A stretch of 64,000 bases of DNA from positions 2,356,001 to 2,420,000 of the forward strand of contig NZ_CP126740.1 in NCBI RefSeq assembly GCF_030246925.1, read 5' to 3'. Made by a program: the position numbers and the translations under genes. How positions within the stretch are numbered: position 1 is the stretch's first letter; each line of letters opens with the position of its first letter. The notes beneath the pieces were generated by a model. It searched no databases, was not told the origin of the DNA, and saw only the letters and a list, made by a program, of their open reading frames with translations. This DNA is from Microbacterium sp. zg-Y625. Its GTDB lineage: Bacteria; Actinomycetota; Actinomycetes; Actinomycetales; Microbacteriaceae. Of the stretch, positions 39,548 to 47,991 are shown piece by piece.

Positions 39548-39640
39548 AAGACTCTCCGCGAACCCGGCAGAGCCTGGTTACCCTTGCTACGTTTCCGTCC
39601 TGGGGGAGTTGGCCTGGATGCCGCCTCGCGGAGAGCTGAC
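39548..39640 (-). ncRNA. ffs: Signal recognition particle RNA (small bacterial type)
   Basis: On the minus strand the segment contains CCCCCAGGACGGAAACG followed by TAGCAAGGGTAACCAGG: the symmetric internal loop and GNRA-type tetraloop of SRP helix 8, with the AGCA strand that contacts Ffh. The ends pair as CTCTCCGCGA / TCGCGGAGAG (about 39626-39635 and 39552-39561). A T-rich stretch follows the 3' end. TACACT at about 39645-39650 fits a -10 box. The 5' and 3' ends are estimates. Confidence 0.87.
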
Positions 39641-39741
39641 ACCAGTGTATCCCGACTCGGCCCACCGCCTGCACGCGCGGGGTTACGATCGGGGCAGCGA
39701 CGCGCCGGAGCGACGCACCGCCCACCCGTCGAGGGGAACGC

Positions 39742-40734
39742 ATGAGTGAGCAGGCTGGGGATCAGATCACCGCGGAGTCCTTCGCGGGCCTGACGGATGC
39801 CATCGCGGGTTCGGTCTCCCGGGTGATCGACGGCAAGCCCGATGCCGTGCGCTCGGCGCTCATCTGCCTGCTCGCCGAGGGTCACCTGCTCATCGAGGAC
39901 GTGCCGGGGGTCGGCAAGACCATGCTGGCCCGAGCGCTCGCGGCATCCGTCGACGCCACCGTGCGTCGTATCCAGTTCACCCCCGACCTGCTTCCCGGCG
40001 ATGTCACGGGCGTGTCGGTGTTCAACCCCGTCGACCGGGAGTTCGAGTTCAAGCGGGGGGCGATCTTCGCCCACATCGTCATCGCCGACGAGATCAACCG
40101 CTCCTCCCCCAAGACCCAGTCCGCGCTCCTCGAGGCGATGGAGGAGCACCAGGTCACCGTCGACGGCGAGTCGCACGCGCTGCCGGAGCCCTTCCTGGTG
40201 GTCGCCACGCAGAACCCCCTCGAGATGGAGGGCACGTACGCTCTCCCCGAGGCACAGCGCGACCGCTTCATGATGCGCATCTCGATGGGCTATCCGGATG
40301 CCGCCAGCGAAGGCCTCATGCTGCGCCAGCGCGATGCGGTGAACCCCCTCGACGCGATCACCCCGGTGGTCGATTCGCGCGTCGTGCGCGAGCTGATCCA
40401 GTGGGCGCGCAGCGTGCACCTCTCGCCCGCGGTCGAGGAGTACGCCGTCTCCCTCGCGCAGGCGACCCGCACCCACGCCGACCTGCGGCTGGGCGCGAGT
40501 CCGCGTGCCACCCTGCAGCTCGTGCGCGCCGCGAAGGTGCGCGCGGCGCTCGACGGCCGCCCGTTCGTCATCCCCGACGACATCGCGGCCCTCCTCGTGC
40601 CGGTGTTCGCGCACCGTCTCATCCCCACGCGCAGCGCCGGCACCGCCCGGGCGCGCTCGACCACCGATGCCGTCGCGTCGGTGCTGACGCAGATCGCGGC
40701 ATCCGTCCGCGTTCCGCTCACCGCCCGCGCGTGA
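39742..40734 (+). CDS. MoxR family AAA+ ATPase
   Basis: A 330-aa AAA+ protein. Walker A is EDVPGVGKTM (about 53-62), Walker B VIADEINR, sensor region VATQNPLEMEGTY, and RFMMRISMGYP follows. MoxR ATPases act as chaperone-like factors, often with DUF58 proteins that carry an integrin-like fold. GAGGGGAAC precedes ATG. It is first in a three-gene operon with DUF58 and TgpA-like genes, with a gap of about seven bases to the next. Confidence 0.92.
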   Translation: MSEQAGDQITAESFAGLTDAIAGSVSRVIDGKPDAVRSALICLLAEGHLLIEDVPGVGKTMLARALAASVDATVRRIQFTPDLLPGDVTGVSVFNPVDREFEFKRGAIFAHIVIADEINRSSPKTQSALLEAMEEHQVTVDGESHALPEPFLVVATQNPLEMEGTYALPEAQRDRFMMRISMGYPDAASEGLMLRQRDAVNPLDAITPVVDSRVVRELIQWARSVHLSPAVEEYAVSLAQATRTHADLRLGASPRATLQLVRAAKVRAALDGRPFVIPDDIAALLVPVFAHRLIPTRSAGTARARSTTDAVASVLTQIAASVRVPLTARA

Positions 40735-40741
40735 GGTGACC

Positions 40742-42112
40742 ATGGCACGCCTGTGGCCGCTCACGATCCGGGGCACGGGTGCCCTGCTCCTGGGGCTGGT
40801 GTGCCTGATCGTCGCCGCTGACCGCGGCGTGGTCGAGCTGCTGTACGTGGCGATGCTGCTCTTCGCCGTCGTCGGGGCGGCCGCGGCGAGCCTCTACGCC
40901 GTGCGCCGGGCGGACGGCCTCGCCCGCACCGTCGAACCCGACGTGCTGACGGTCGGGCAGGAGGGGCGGGTCACGGTGCGGGTGTCGCTGCGCGCTGCGG
41001 TGGCCTCGGGTCAGGGCACGTGGCGCGACTCCCTGTCGCCGGGGTTGACCTGGTGCCCACCCGGCGACGGGCCGGGCGAGAGCGTGCACGCCGAAGCGAC
41101 GGCAGGGCGCCCCGCGGGCTTCGGACGGGGCGCGGCGACCGGGCTGACCGCCCGCTGGGGCACCGCCGGGCCCTCCGCGGCGCGCGGGGTCTTCCCGGCG
41201 CTGGCTTCGGGGCTGCGGGGCGAAGCCCACACCGTCGACGTCGACTATCGCATCGTCGGCACCCGACGAGGGCTGCACACGCTCGGGCCGCTGGCCGTGT
41301 CGTCGACCGACCCGTTCGGGCTCGTGTGCCGCACCCACGTGCTGAGCGAGCGCACGCGGGTGGCCGTCGCGCCCGAGGTCATCGACCTGCCGCCGCTCAC
41401 CGACCTTCCGGGCGAAGCGGGCGGCAGCCGGCACACGTCGTCCAACGAGCTCGGGCAGGGCACCGACAACCTCATCCCGCGCGCCTACGCGCCCGGAGAC
41501 TCGATGCGCCGCATCCACTGGCGCGCGAGCGCCCACCGCGACGAGCTGATGGTGCGCCAGGAGGAGCAGGAGTCGACCCCGGCGGCCACCGTCGTGCTGG
41601 ACCTCGCGACCGGCAGGTTCAGCCCTCATGCGATGCGCGGGGCGGGTCTGGACGACGGGTTCGAGTCCGCGCTGAGCGCCTGCGTCTCGATCGTCGCGCG
41701 GCTGGTGCGGGAGGGGTACACCGTCGCCGTGACCGACTCCGACGGCCGGGCGCTCGCCGACCCGATCGAAGGCGGTGACCTGGCCGCGGTGGAGATGCTC
41801 GGCACCTCGTTCGCCACGCTCGTCACCCGCCGCGACGACCATCTGGCCGAGCTGCCGCCGCTGTTCACGGGCGCGATGAGCGGCCCCCTGGTCGTCATCG
41901 TCGGCAGGTTCGACGCGGAGGATGCCGCGACCCTCGCCCCGGTCGCCCACCACTCGTCGCTGCCGCTGCTGTTCGCGGTGTCGCCGGTCGACGACGCGCT
42001 GCCGCGCGCGGCGGCCCACGGGTGGCGGGTGGCGTCGATCCCGCCGGGTGCGGACCTCGTGCCGGCATGGCAGCAGGCCGTCGAGCGGGAGGTGGGCCAT
42101 GTCGTCGCTTGA
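40742..42112 (+). CDS. DUF58 domain-containing membrane protein
   Basis: A 456-aa protein with two membrane helices in the first 60 residues and a long extracytoplasmic or cytoplasmic domain ending in DUF58: RAYAPGDSMRRIHWRASAHRDELMVRQ matches the family core (Y-x-P-G-D-x-x-R-x-I-H-W). Function is unproven; partner of MoxR and the transglutaminase-like protein. ATG 40742 lies after AGGTG; a GTG two codons earlier is possible. It overlaps the next gene by 14 bases. Confidence 0.88.
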   Translation: MARLWPLTIRGTGALLLGLVCLIVAADRGVVELLYVAMLLFAVVGAAAASLYAVRRADGLARTVEPDVLTVGQEGRVTVRVSLRAAVASGQGTWRDSLSPGLTWCPPGDGPGESVHAEATAGRPAGFGRGAATGLTARWGTAGPSAARGVFPALASGLRGEAHTVDVDYRIVGTRRGLHTLGPLAVSSTDPFGLVCRTHVLSERTRVAVAPEVIDLPPLTDLPGEAGGSRHTSSNELGQGTDNLIPRAYAPGDSMRRIHWRASAHRDELMVRQEEQESTPAATVVLDLATGRFSPHAMRGAGLDDGFESALSACVSIVARLVREGYTVAVTDSDGRALADPIEGGDLAAVEMLGTSFATLVTRRDDHLAELPPLFTGAMSGPLVVIVGRFDAEDAATLAPVAHHSSLPLLFAVSPVDDALPRAAAHGWRVASIPPGADLVPAWQQAVEREVGHVVA

Positions 42113-44444
42113 CGGTGCTTGGCCCCGCCGCAGCCGCGCGCACCTGCGCCTCACCCTCGCGGTGGCGGCGGTCATCGTGGCATCCGCACTGCCGCTGGCG
42201 GACGTGATCGCCCCCGGCGGATGGCTGGCGGCGGCGGCGGTGCTGACGGCGGCGCTCCTCACGGCCGGCCACCTGGCCCACGCCGCGCGCTTGCCCGCCC
42301 TCGCAGCCAGCGGCATCCAGTTGGCCCTGTGGGCGCTGTTCCTCACCGCCCTCTTCCTGTCGGACACGGCCCTGCTGTGGATCATCCCCACCCCCGAGAC
42401 CGTACGCGCGGTGCCGCCCCTGTTCACCGAGGGCATGACCGAGATCCTCGTCGGATCGGCGCCCCTCGACGCCGGAGCGCCGCTGAGCTTCCTGCTGGTC
42501 GCGGCGGTGGGGCTGTTCACCATCGCCCTGGACCACGTCGTGGTGACCGCCCGGATGCCGCTGCTGGCCGTCGTCGGCGTCGTCACCGTCTGGCTGGTCC
42601 CGGCGATCGCCGTGCCGTCGGACATGGACGTCTTCTCGTTCGCCGTGCTCGCCGTGGCCGTGCTGTTCTTGCTGCGCACCGAGACGCGGGCGCGCGAGAC
42701 GGCGGGTCCCCCGCCTGCCGCTCCGCGGCCCGGGCCACCGGCACGGCGAGCCGGAGTGGGTGCGGCCGCCGTCGGCATCGGCGCCATCGCCGTCGTGGTG
42801 GCGATCACGGTGACCCCGCTGCTCCCGACGCCGACGGCACGTCCCGCGGCGGGAGGGCTCGGGGCGACGATGACGATCGACCCGTCGCTGAACCTCGGCC
42901 ACGATCTGCGCCAACCCGTCAGCGTGCCGGTGCTGAACGTGCGCTCCAACACCCCCGTGCCGCCCTATCTGCGGGTGGCGACGCTGTCGAGCTTCGACGG
43001 CGCGCAGTGGCGACCGGACCGCGTGCGCACGCTCCCCCTCGAGGCCGTCGGCGAGGGCGACGACGGCGGTGAAGGGGAGGGCCAAGGCGGCGGCGGCTTC
43101 GGTGAGGTGGAGGTCGACGAGTCGCTGCGGGTGACGGCGTACCGCACCACGGTCGAGGTCACGAACCTCTCCTCATCCTGGCTGCCGGTGGCCTACCCCG
43201 CGGTCGGGGTCACCGGGCTCGACGACGCCTGGGAGGCGATGCCGTACAACCGCACGGTCGTGAGCGACTCCGCCACCACGCAGGGTCAGGTGTACGAGGT
43301 GCTCACGCACCTGCCCCGCCCCACCCGTGAGCAGATCCGGGCCACGACCGCGGGCGGCACCGTGCTGCGGGACGCGACCTACGATCTTCCCGACGTGCCG
43401 ATGGACATCATCACCCAGACCACGCTCGAGGTCACAGCCGGTGCGGAGACCGACTACGACAAGCTCGTGGCGCTGCAGAGCTGGTTCCGCGGCAGCGACT
43501 TCACCTACTCCCTGCGCGCGCCCGTGCAGCAGGGGTTCGACGGATCGGGCATCGACGCGATCGAGCAGTTCCTCCTCTCCAGACAGGGGTACTGCGTGCA
43601 CTTCGCGTCGGCCTTCGCTGTGATGGCGCGCACGCTCGACATGCCCTCCCGCATCGTCGTGGGCTACCTCCCCGGCACCGGCAACGGCGAGGTCGTCGAT
43701 GGCGAGACCGAGTACCAGGTGACGAGCGATCAGCTGCACGCCTGGCCGGAGGTGCACTTCGCCGGCGTCGGGTGGGTGCCGTTCGAACCGACGAAGAGTC
43801 TCGGCACGCCCACCTCCTTCCTCCCCGAGCGCGTGCCGACCGCCGACGACGCGGGCGAAGACCTGAACGCGGGGCCGGCGCCGTCGACCGGTGCCGGACC
43901 CGCGCTCGAGGCGCCCGAGCCGAGCATTGCGCCGCAGCTCGACGACCAGGCCGTGCCCGACGCCGCGGCACCTCCCCTCCTGACACTGTCGAGCGCTCTC
44001 ATCGCGCTCGGCGTGCTCGTCGCCCTCGCGATTCCGGCGCTGGTGCGGGAAGTGGTGCGACGGCGCCGCCTCGCCGCCGCAGCAGCGGGCGACGCCGCCG
44101 CGGCATGGCTGAGCGTGCGCGAGGCCGCGGTGGACTTCGGCATCGCGGTGCCCGCTGCCGAGTCGCCCCGGGCATTCGGGGAACGGCTGGTCGCCGACCA
44201 CGGCGCACCCGCGGGCGCGGTGTCGCAGCTGGTGGAGGCGATCGAGCGCGCGTCGTACGCGCCGGCCCCTGCGAGCGCGCCCGCTGGTGCCCGGAGGGAG
44301 GGTCTGGCGGATGCCGCGGCATCCGTTCACTCCGCGCTCGCTGCGTCGACGCCACGCGACAGGAGGGTGCGCGCCCTGCTCGCGCCGCGGTCGCTCATCG
44401 TGCGCCCCGGCAGCGCCTACGCGGCCGAGCGCGCGCCGGTCTGA
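42099..44444 (+). CDS. TgpA-like transglutaminase-family membrane protein
   Basis: A 781-aa protein: about six N-terminal membrane helices (DUF3488-like, up to about 250), an extracellular papain-like transglutaminase core with GYCVHFASAFAVMARTLDMPSRIVVGYLPG (catalytic Cys) and LHAWPEVHF (His and acidic partner), then a Pro/Ala linker, one more membrane helix (about 625-650) and a DUF4129-like cytoplasmic tail. The operon with MoxR and DUF58 is the classic TgpA arrangement, in which the enzyme probably acts on envelope proteins. The coding sequence carries an 18-bp perfect palindrome at 44308-44325. Confidence 0.9.
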   Translation: MSSLDGAWPRRSRAHLRLTLAVAAVIVASALPLADVIAPGGWLAAAAVLTAALLTAGHLAHAARLPALAASGIQLALWALFLTALFLSDTALLWIIPTPETVRAVPPLFTEGMTEILVGSAPLDAGAPLSFLLVAAVGLFTIALDHVVVTARMPLLAVVGVVTVWLVPAIAVPSDMDVFSFAVLAVAVLFLLRTETRARETAGPPPAAPRPGPPARRAGVGAAAVGIGAIAVVVAITVTPLLPTPTARPAAGGLGATMTIDPSLNLGHDLRQPVSVPVLNVRSNTPVPPYLRVATLSSFDGAQWRPDRVRTLPLEAVGEGDDGGEGEGQGGGGFGEVEVDESLRVTAYRTTVEVTNLSSSWLPVAYPAVGVTGLDDAWEAMPYNRTVVSDSATTQGQVYEVLTHLPRPTREQIRATTAGGTVLRDATYDLPDVPMDIITQTTLEVTAGAETDYDKLVALQSWFRGSDFTYSLRAPVQQGFDGSGIDAIEQFLLSRQGYCVHFASAFAVMARTLDMPSRIVVGYLPGTGNGEVVDGETEYQVTSDQLHAWPEVHFAGVGWVPFEPTKSLGTPTSFLPERVPTADDAGEDLNAGPAPSTGAGPALEAPEPSIAPQLDDQAVPDAAAPPLLTLSSALIALGVLVALAIPALVREVVRRRRLAAAAAGDAAAAWLSVREAAVDFGIAVPAAESPRAFGERLVADHGAPAGAVSQLVEAIERASYAPAPASAPAGARREGLADAAASVHSALAASTPRDRRVRALLAPRSLIVRPGSAYAAERAPV

Positions 44445-44529
44445 CACGCCCGGACGGCACGCCGTGGCCGAGCGCGGCAAAAGGACCACTCCGCACCCGG
44501 TAGACTGTCCCGCGGCCCTCCGGGGCCAC

Positions 44530-44614
44530 GGAGGATTCGCCTAGTGGCCTATGGCGCACGCTTGGAAAGCGTGTTGAGTGAAAGCTCTCAGGGGTTCGAA
44601 TCCCCTATCCTCCG
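44530..44614 (+). tRNA. tRNA-Ser (anticodon GGA)
   Basis: An 85-nt class II tRNA: acceptor GGAGGAT/ATCCTCC, anticodon stem CACGC/GCGTG around TTGGAAA with anticodon GGA, a long variable arm (TGAGTGAAAGCTCTCA) and GGTTCGAATCC in the T-arm. CCA is not encoded. TAGACT at 44501-44506 is a likely -10 box. Confidence 0.96.
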
Positions 44615-44631
44615 CCGATCTCCGCCCGCCG

Positions 44632-44934
44632 TCAGTCCCGCAGGGGCGACCCGACGACGTCGAACTGGAAGCCGCCGAACTCGCCTGTCATCAGTGGCCG
44701 GGCGGTGGCGATGGAGGCCTGCACCTCGGGAAGCGCCAGCGACGCCCGGTGCGCGTCCGCGCTCGTCCACAGTTCGACGACGAAGACGGTGTCGGGCTCT
44801 TCGTCGTTGATGCCGACCTCGTAGGCGAGGCACCCCACGTGGCGCAGCTCCTCGCTCCGCCGGGTGAGCAGGTCCACGAGCTGCCCCCGCTTGCCGGCGA
44901 CAACGCCGATCGTGCCCACGTTCGCGAACGTCAT
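44632..44934 (-). CDS. Antibiotic biosynthesis monooxygenase-type (putative quinol monooxygenase) protein
   Basis: A 100-aa single ABM domain: MTFANVGTIGVVAGKRGQLVDLL, then RHVGCLAYEVGIND, VFVVELWTSADAH, and the C-terminal strand. Such ferredoxin-like dimers include YgiN quinol monooxygenase and many uncharacterised members; activity here is unproven. TACACT exactly six bases before ATG 44934 indicates leaderless expression. It is monocistronic. Confidence 0.82.
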   Translation of the reverse strand: MTFANVGTIGVVAGKRGQLVDLLTRRSEELRHVGCLAYEVGINDEEPDTVFVVELWTSADAHRASLALPEVQASIATARPLMTGEFGGFQFDVVGSPLRD

Positions 44935-44974
44935 GCGCCGAGTGTAGGGGCCGTGCCCGCCGCGTGCACCGACA

Positions 44975-45466
44975 TCATTCCCGGAAGTCCTCGGGCTCGA
45001 TGTCGTCGATGAAGTGCTTGAACTCCTCGATGTTCTCCTCGGCGTCGTCGACGGCCAGGACATCGGGGATGCCGGCTTCGATGAGCACGTCGTCGGCGAC
45101 GAAGATCGGCGCGGCGGTGCGCGAGGCGAGTGCGATGGCATCCGACGGGCGGGCGTCGATGGCCTGCGTGCCGCGGGGCGAGCTGAGCGTCACCTCGGCG
45201 TAGAAGGTGCCGTCGTCGATGCGGGCGACTTCGACGCGGTCGACCTCGGCGCCCAGAGCGGCCACCATCGAGCGCATCAGGTCGTGCGCGAGCGGGCGGG
45301 GGGTGACGGCTCCCTCGACGGCGATGAGGATCGATGTCGCCTCCTGCGCGCCGATCCAGATGGGCAGGATCGAGCCTTCGCCGGGAAGGGAATCGATCGG
45401 CTTCAGCAGAACGACCCGCTGCCCGTCGGGGTCGAGGGCGACACCGGCCACACGGACCTGGACCAT
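44975..45466 (-). CDS. Bifunctional nuclease (DUF151/BFN) family protein
   Basis: A 163-aa protein MVQVRVAGVALDPDGQRVVLLKP... with LPIWIGAQEATSIL, HDLMRSMVAALGAEVDRVEV and ARPSDAIALASRTAAPIFVADDVL, the DUF151 signature. Plant and mycobacterial homologues show nuclease activity. The acidic C-terminus (AEENIEEFKHFIDDIEPEDF) is typical for actinobacteria. ATG 45466 follows AAGGGGG and is preferred to a GTG two codons earlier. Confidence 0.88.
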   Translation of the reverse strand: MVQVRVAGVALDPDGQRVVLLKPIDSLPGEGSILPIWIGAQEATSILIAVEGAVTPRPLAHDLMRSMVAALGAEVDRVEVARIDDGTFYAEVTLSSPRGTQAIDARPSDAIALASRTAAPIFVADDVLIEAGIPDVLAVDDAEENIEEFKHFIDDIEPEDFRE

Positions 45467-45619
45467 GCGCACCCCCTTCGCCTCGGCCCCGGCATCGGAA
45501 CCCCTAGATGGCCCATCGTAGGCACCTGTGGCCCCCAGAGCACCGGGGGTGGCGCAACGACCCCGTTCCGGCTGGCCGCCGCCTGGCCGCCGAAGGCGGG
45601 CCGGGCGTATCGTGACCGC

Positions 45620-46852
45620 ATGCCATCAGCGAAAGACGATGCCGTCACGCTCGAGATCGACGGGCACGAGGTGCGCGTGAGCCACCCCGACAAGGTGGTG
45701 TTCCCCGAGGCGCAGCTCACGAAACTCGATCTCGTCGAGTACTACCTCGCGGTGGCGGAGGGGGCTCTGCGCGGCGCCGGGGACCGTCCGATGGTGCTCA
45801 AGCGGTTCGCGAAGGGCATCGACAAGGAGCCGTTCTTCCAGAAGCGGGTCCCCGACAGCCATCCGGAGTGGATCGGCACCGCGACCCTGCGGTACGCATC
45901 GGGGACGAGCGCGGAAGAGGCCGTGATCCGCGATGCCGCTGGGCTGGCATGGATCGTTAACCTCGGCTGCCTCGACCTCAATCCGCACGCGGTGCGCGCC
46001 GGTGACCTCGATCACCCCGACGAGCTGCGGATCGACCTCGACCCGATGCCGGGCGTCGACTGGCAGCAGATCGTCGACGTCGCGTTCGTCGTGCGGGACG
46101 TGCTCGATGACCATGGGCTCGTCGGGTGGCCGAAGACCTCGGGGTCGCGCGGCATCCACATCCTGGTGCGGCTCGAGCCGGCGTGGGACTTCGCCGCCGT
46201 GCGACTGGCGGCGCAGGCGCTGGCGCGCGAGGTCGCCGACCGCGCGCCGGGGCTCGCCAGCGCGCAGTGGTGGAAGGAGGAGCGCGGCGAGAGCGTCTTC
46301 GTCGACTTCAACCAGAACGCCAAGGACCGCACCGTCGCCTCGGCGTACTCGGTGCGGGCGCTCCCCGATGCCCGCGTCTCGACGCCGCTCGGGTGGGACG
46401 AGCTGCGGGTGCGGCGACCGGAGGAGTTCACGGTCCCGACCGTGCGGGCCCGGTTCGCCGAAATCGGCGACCCGCACGCGGGAATCGACGAGGCCGCCGG
46501 GTCGCTCGAAGGGCTGCTGGCGCTGGCCGAGCGGCTCGGCCCCGCTGAGCGCGCGCCGCGGGGGTCCGGAGGCGCCGACGGGGCAGGCCGCCGCGTCTCG
46601 ACGATGCCGCTCATCGAGATCGCGCGCGCGGCGACGAAGGACGAGGCGCTGGCGGGGCTGGATGCCTGGAAGGCGCGGCATCCGTCGGTGGTCGAGAACC
46701 TCTCCCCCGCCGACGTGCTCGTCGACGGCATGCGGGGGTCGAGCTCGCTCTGGTACCGCATCCGGGTGAACCTGCAGCACGTGCCGGAGGGCGAGCGCCC
46801 CGCGCAGGAGCCGCTCGAAGTCGACTACGACCCGTGGCGCCCCGGTCGCTGA
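45620..46852 (+). CDS. LigD-type DNA primase-polymerase (stand-alone)
   Basis: A 410-aa protein of the archaeo-eukaryotic primase superfamily as found in the polymerase domain of LigD. It shows VSHPDKVVFPEAQLTKLDLVEYY, the metal-binding DLDP in RIDLDPMPG, SGSRGIHILVRL and QNAKDRTVASAYSVR. No ligase or nuclease domain is attached and no Ku gene is nearby. It could act in repair synthesis or end joining with partners elsewhere. The C-terminal about 90 residues extend beyond the core. TATCGT lies six bases before ATG 45620, and no ribosome site is visible. Confidence 0.88.
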   Translation: MPSAKDDAVTLEIDGHEVRVSHPDKVVFPEAQLTKLDLVEYYLAVAEGALRGAGDRPMVLKRFAKGIDKEPFFQKRVPDSHPEWIGTATLRYASGTSAEEAVIRDAAGLAWIVNLGCLDLNPHAVRAGDLDHPDELRIDLDPMPGVDWQQIVDVAFVVRDVLDDHGLVGWPKTSGSRGIHILVRLEPAWDFAAVRLAAQALAREVADRAPGLASAQWWKEERGESVFVDFNQNAKDRTVASAYSVRALPDARVSTPLGWDELRVRRPEEFTVPTVRARFAEIGDPHAGIDEAAGSLEGLLALAERLGPAERAPRGSGGADGAGRRVSTMPLIEIARAATKDEALAGLDAWKARHPSVVENLSPADVLVDGMRGSSSLWYRIRVNLQHVPEGERPAQEPLEVDYDPWRPGR

Positions 46853-46898
46853 GCCTCACCGGTCGTTGAGCGCGCGCAGCGAGGCGAAACGCCGCACC

Positions 46899-47981
46899 TC
46901 ACTCCTGGTCGTACTCGACGGCGACACCCAGCCACTCGCCCAGCTCGGCGAGCTCGGCGCGCACCATCTCGTTCTCCTCGGGCTCGAACGGCACCAGCTC
47001 GTGCACGGCGTTCACGCGCAGCACGTCGCGCGACTTGTCGAGAGCAGCGTCGAGCATGCCGACGAAGCGCTCGCCCATCAGGATGGGGTGCGCGAAGTAC
47101 CCGTACCGACGCTGTGGTTTGGGCTTGAACTGCTCCAGCACGTAGTCGAAGCCGAAGATCTCGCTCAGCCGCGGCCGGTCGAACAGCATCACGTCGTAGG
47201 GATTGAGAAAGGCGACGCGTCCGCCGTCGTCTTCGTCCACGGCGGCGAGCGCGGCCGGGTCCACCCGATACTTGCGCGTACCGCCCTCGATCATCACCGG
47301 CTCCCCCGCGTCGCCAACGGGCGTCCACGGGGAGCTCTGCTTCGCGATGCCGGCCGCCTGCAGCTTCCGCTCGTGGCGCAGGTGCGTGGCCTCGTCTTCG
47401 TCGTATACCGGAAGGTCGCTCGGGTAGACGCGCTCGGCGAGGTCCCACACGCGCTGGCGCCCCTCGCGGCCCGCGACGGCGACGATGCCCTGCCACGTGA
47501 GGAATTCGAGCATGTGCGGCACCGGGTTGGCTCCGGACCAACCGTCCGGCGCCCGTACCACCTGCGCGGTGTCGGGAATCCGTGCGGTGAGCAGCGGGCC
47601 CTCGGCGCGCAGGCGCGCGATGACATCGGATCGGAACCGGTCGTTCGCGGCCAGCCATTGGCGGGAGCTCTCGCGCTGCGGCCACCGGCTCATCTCGGGA
47701 AGCAGCAGCGGCAGCATGCTCATGGGTCGGAACGCTCCCCCGAGCTCGAACAGCAGGCGGTCGCCCTCGACGGCCTTGCGCAGCTGTCCCGCCTCATACG
47801 ACCAGCCGATGCGCGACCACAGCACGGTGTGCTCGCAGGGGGCGATCGTGGCGGTCGGGTCGATCTTGATCTCGCCGATCTGCTCGGCGACCTCGACCAC
47901 GTCACCCGGTCGCTGCGCGTCGAGAAGCTGCGCGCGCACAGCTATGCGGCGGGCCTGGCCGAGCGTGAGCCGGGTGGTCAC
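46899..47981 (-). CDS. YcaQ/AlkZ-like winged-helix protein (HTH_42 family)
   Basis: A 360-aa protein of the winged-helix family that includes the DNA interstrand-crosslink glycosylases AlkZ and YcaQ. It starts VTTRLTLGQARRIAVRAQLL, and has IKIDPTATIAPCEHTVLWSR, LFELGGAFRPM, FLNPYDVMLFDRPRLSEIFGFDY and RRYGYFAHPILMGERFVG. The catalytic Q-hydrophobic-D/Q motif of the active members reads KID here, so glycosylase activity is uncertain. GTG 47981 is chosen; TAGCGT lies seven bases upstream. Confidence 0.78.
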   Translation of the reverse strand: MTTRLTLGQARRIAVRAQLLDAQRPGDVVEVAEQIGEIKIDPTATIAPCEHTVLWSRIGWSYEAGQLRKAVEGDRLLFELGGAFRPMSMLPLLLPEMSRWPQRESSRQWLAANDRFRSDVIARLRAEGPLLTARIPDTAQVVRAPDGWSGANPVPHMLEFLTWQGIVAVAGREGRQRVWDLAERVYPSDLPVYDEDEATHLRHERKLQAAGIAKQSSPWTPVGDAGEPVMIEGGTRKYRVDPAALAAVDEDDGGRVAFLNPYDVMLFDRPRLSEIFGFDYVLEQFKPKPQRRYGYFAHPILMGERFVGMLDAALDKSRDVLRVNAVHELVPFEPEENEMVRAELAELGEWLGVAVEYDQE

Positions 47982-47991
47982 GGGCTCGACG

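Noticed and set aside
39494..39749. Small protein-coding frames between pta and the MoxR gene
   Set aside because: The frames overlap the SRP RNA signature and have no ribosome site or recognisable protein features.
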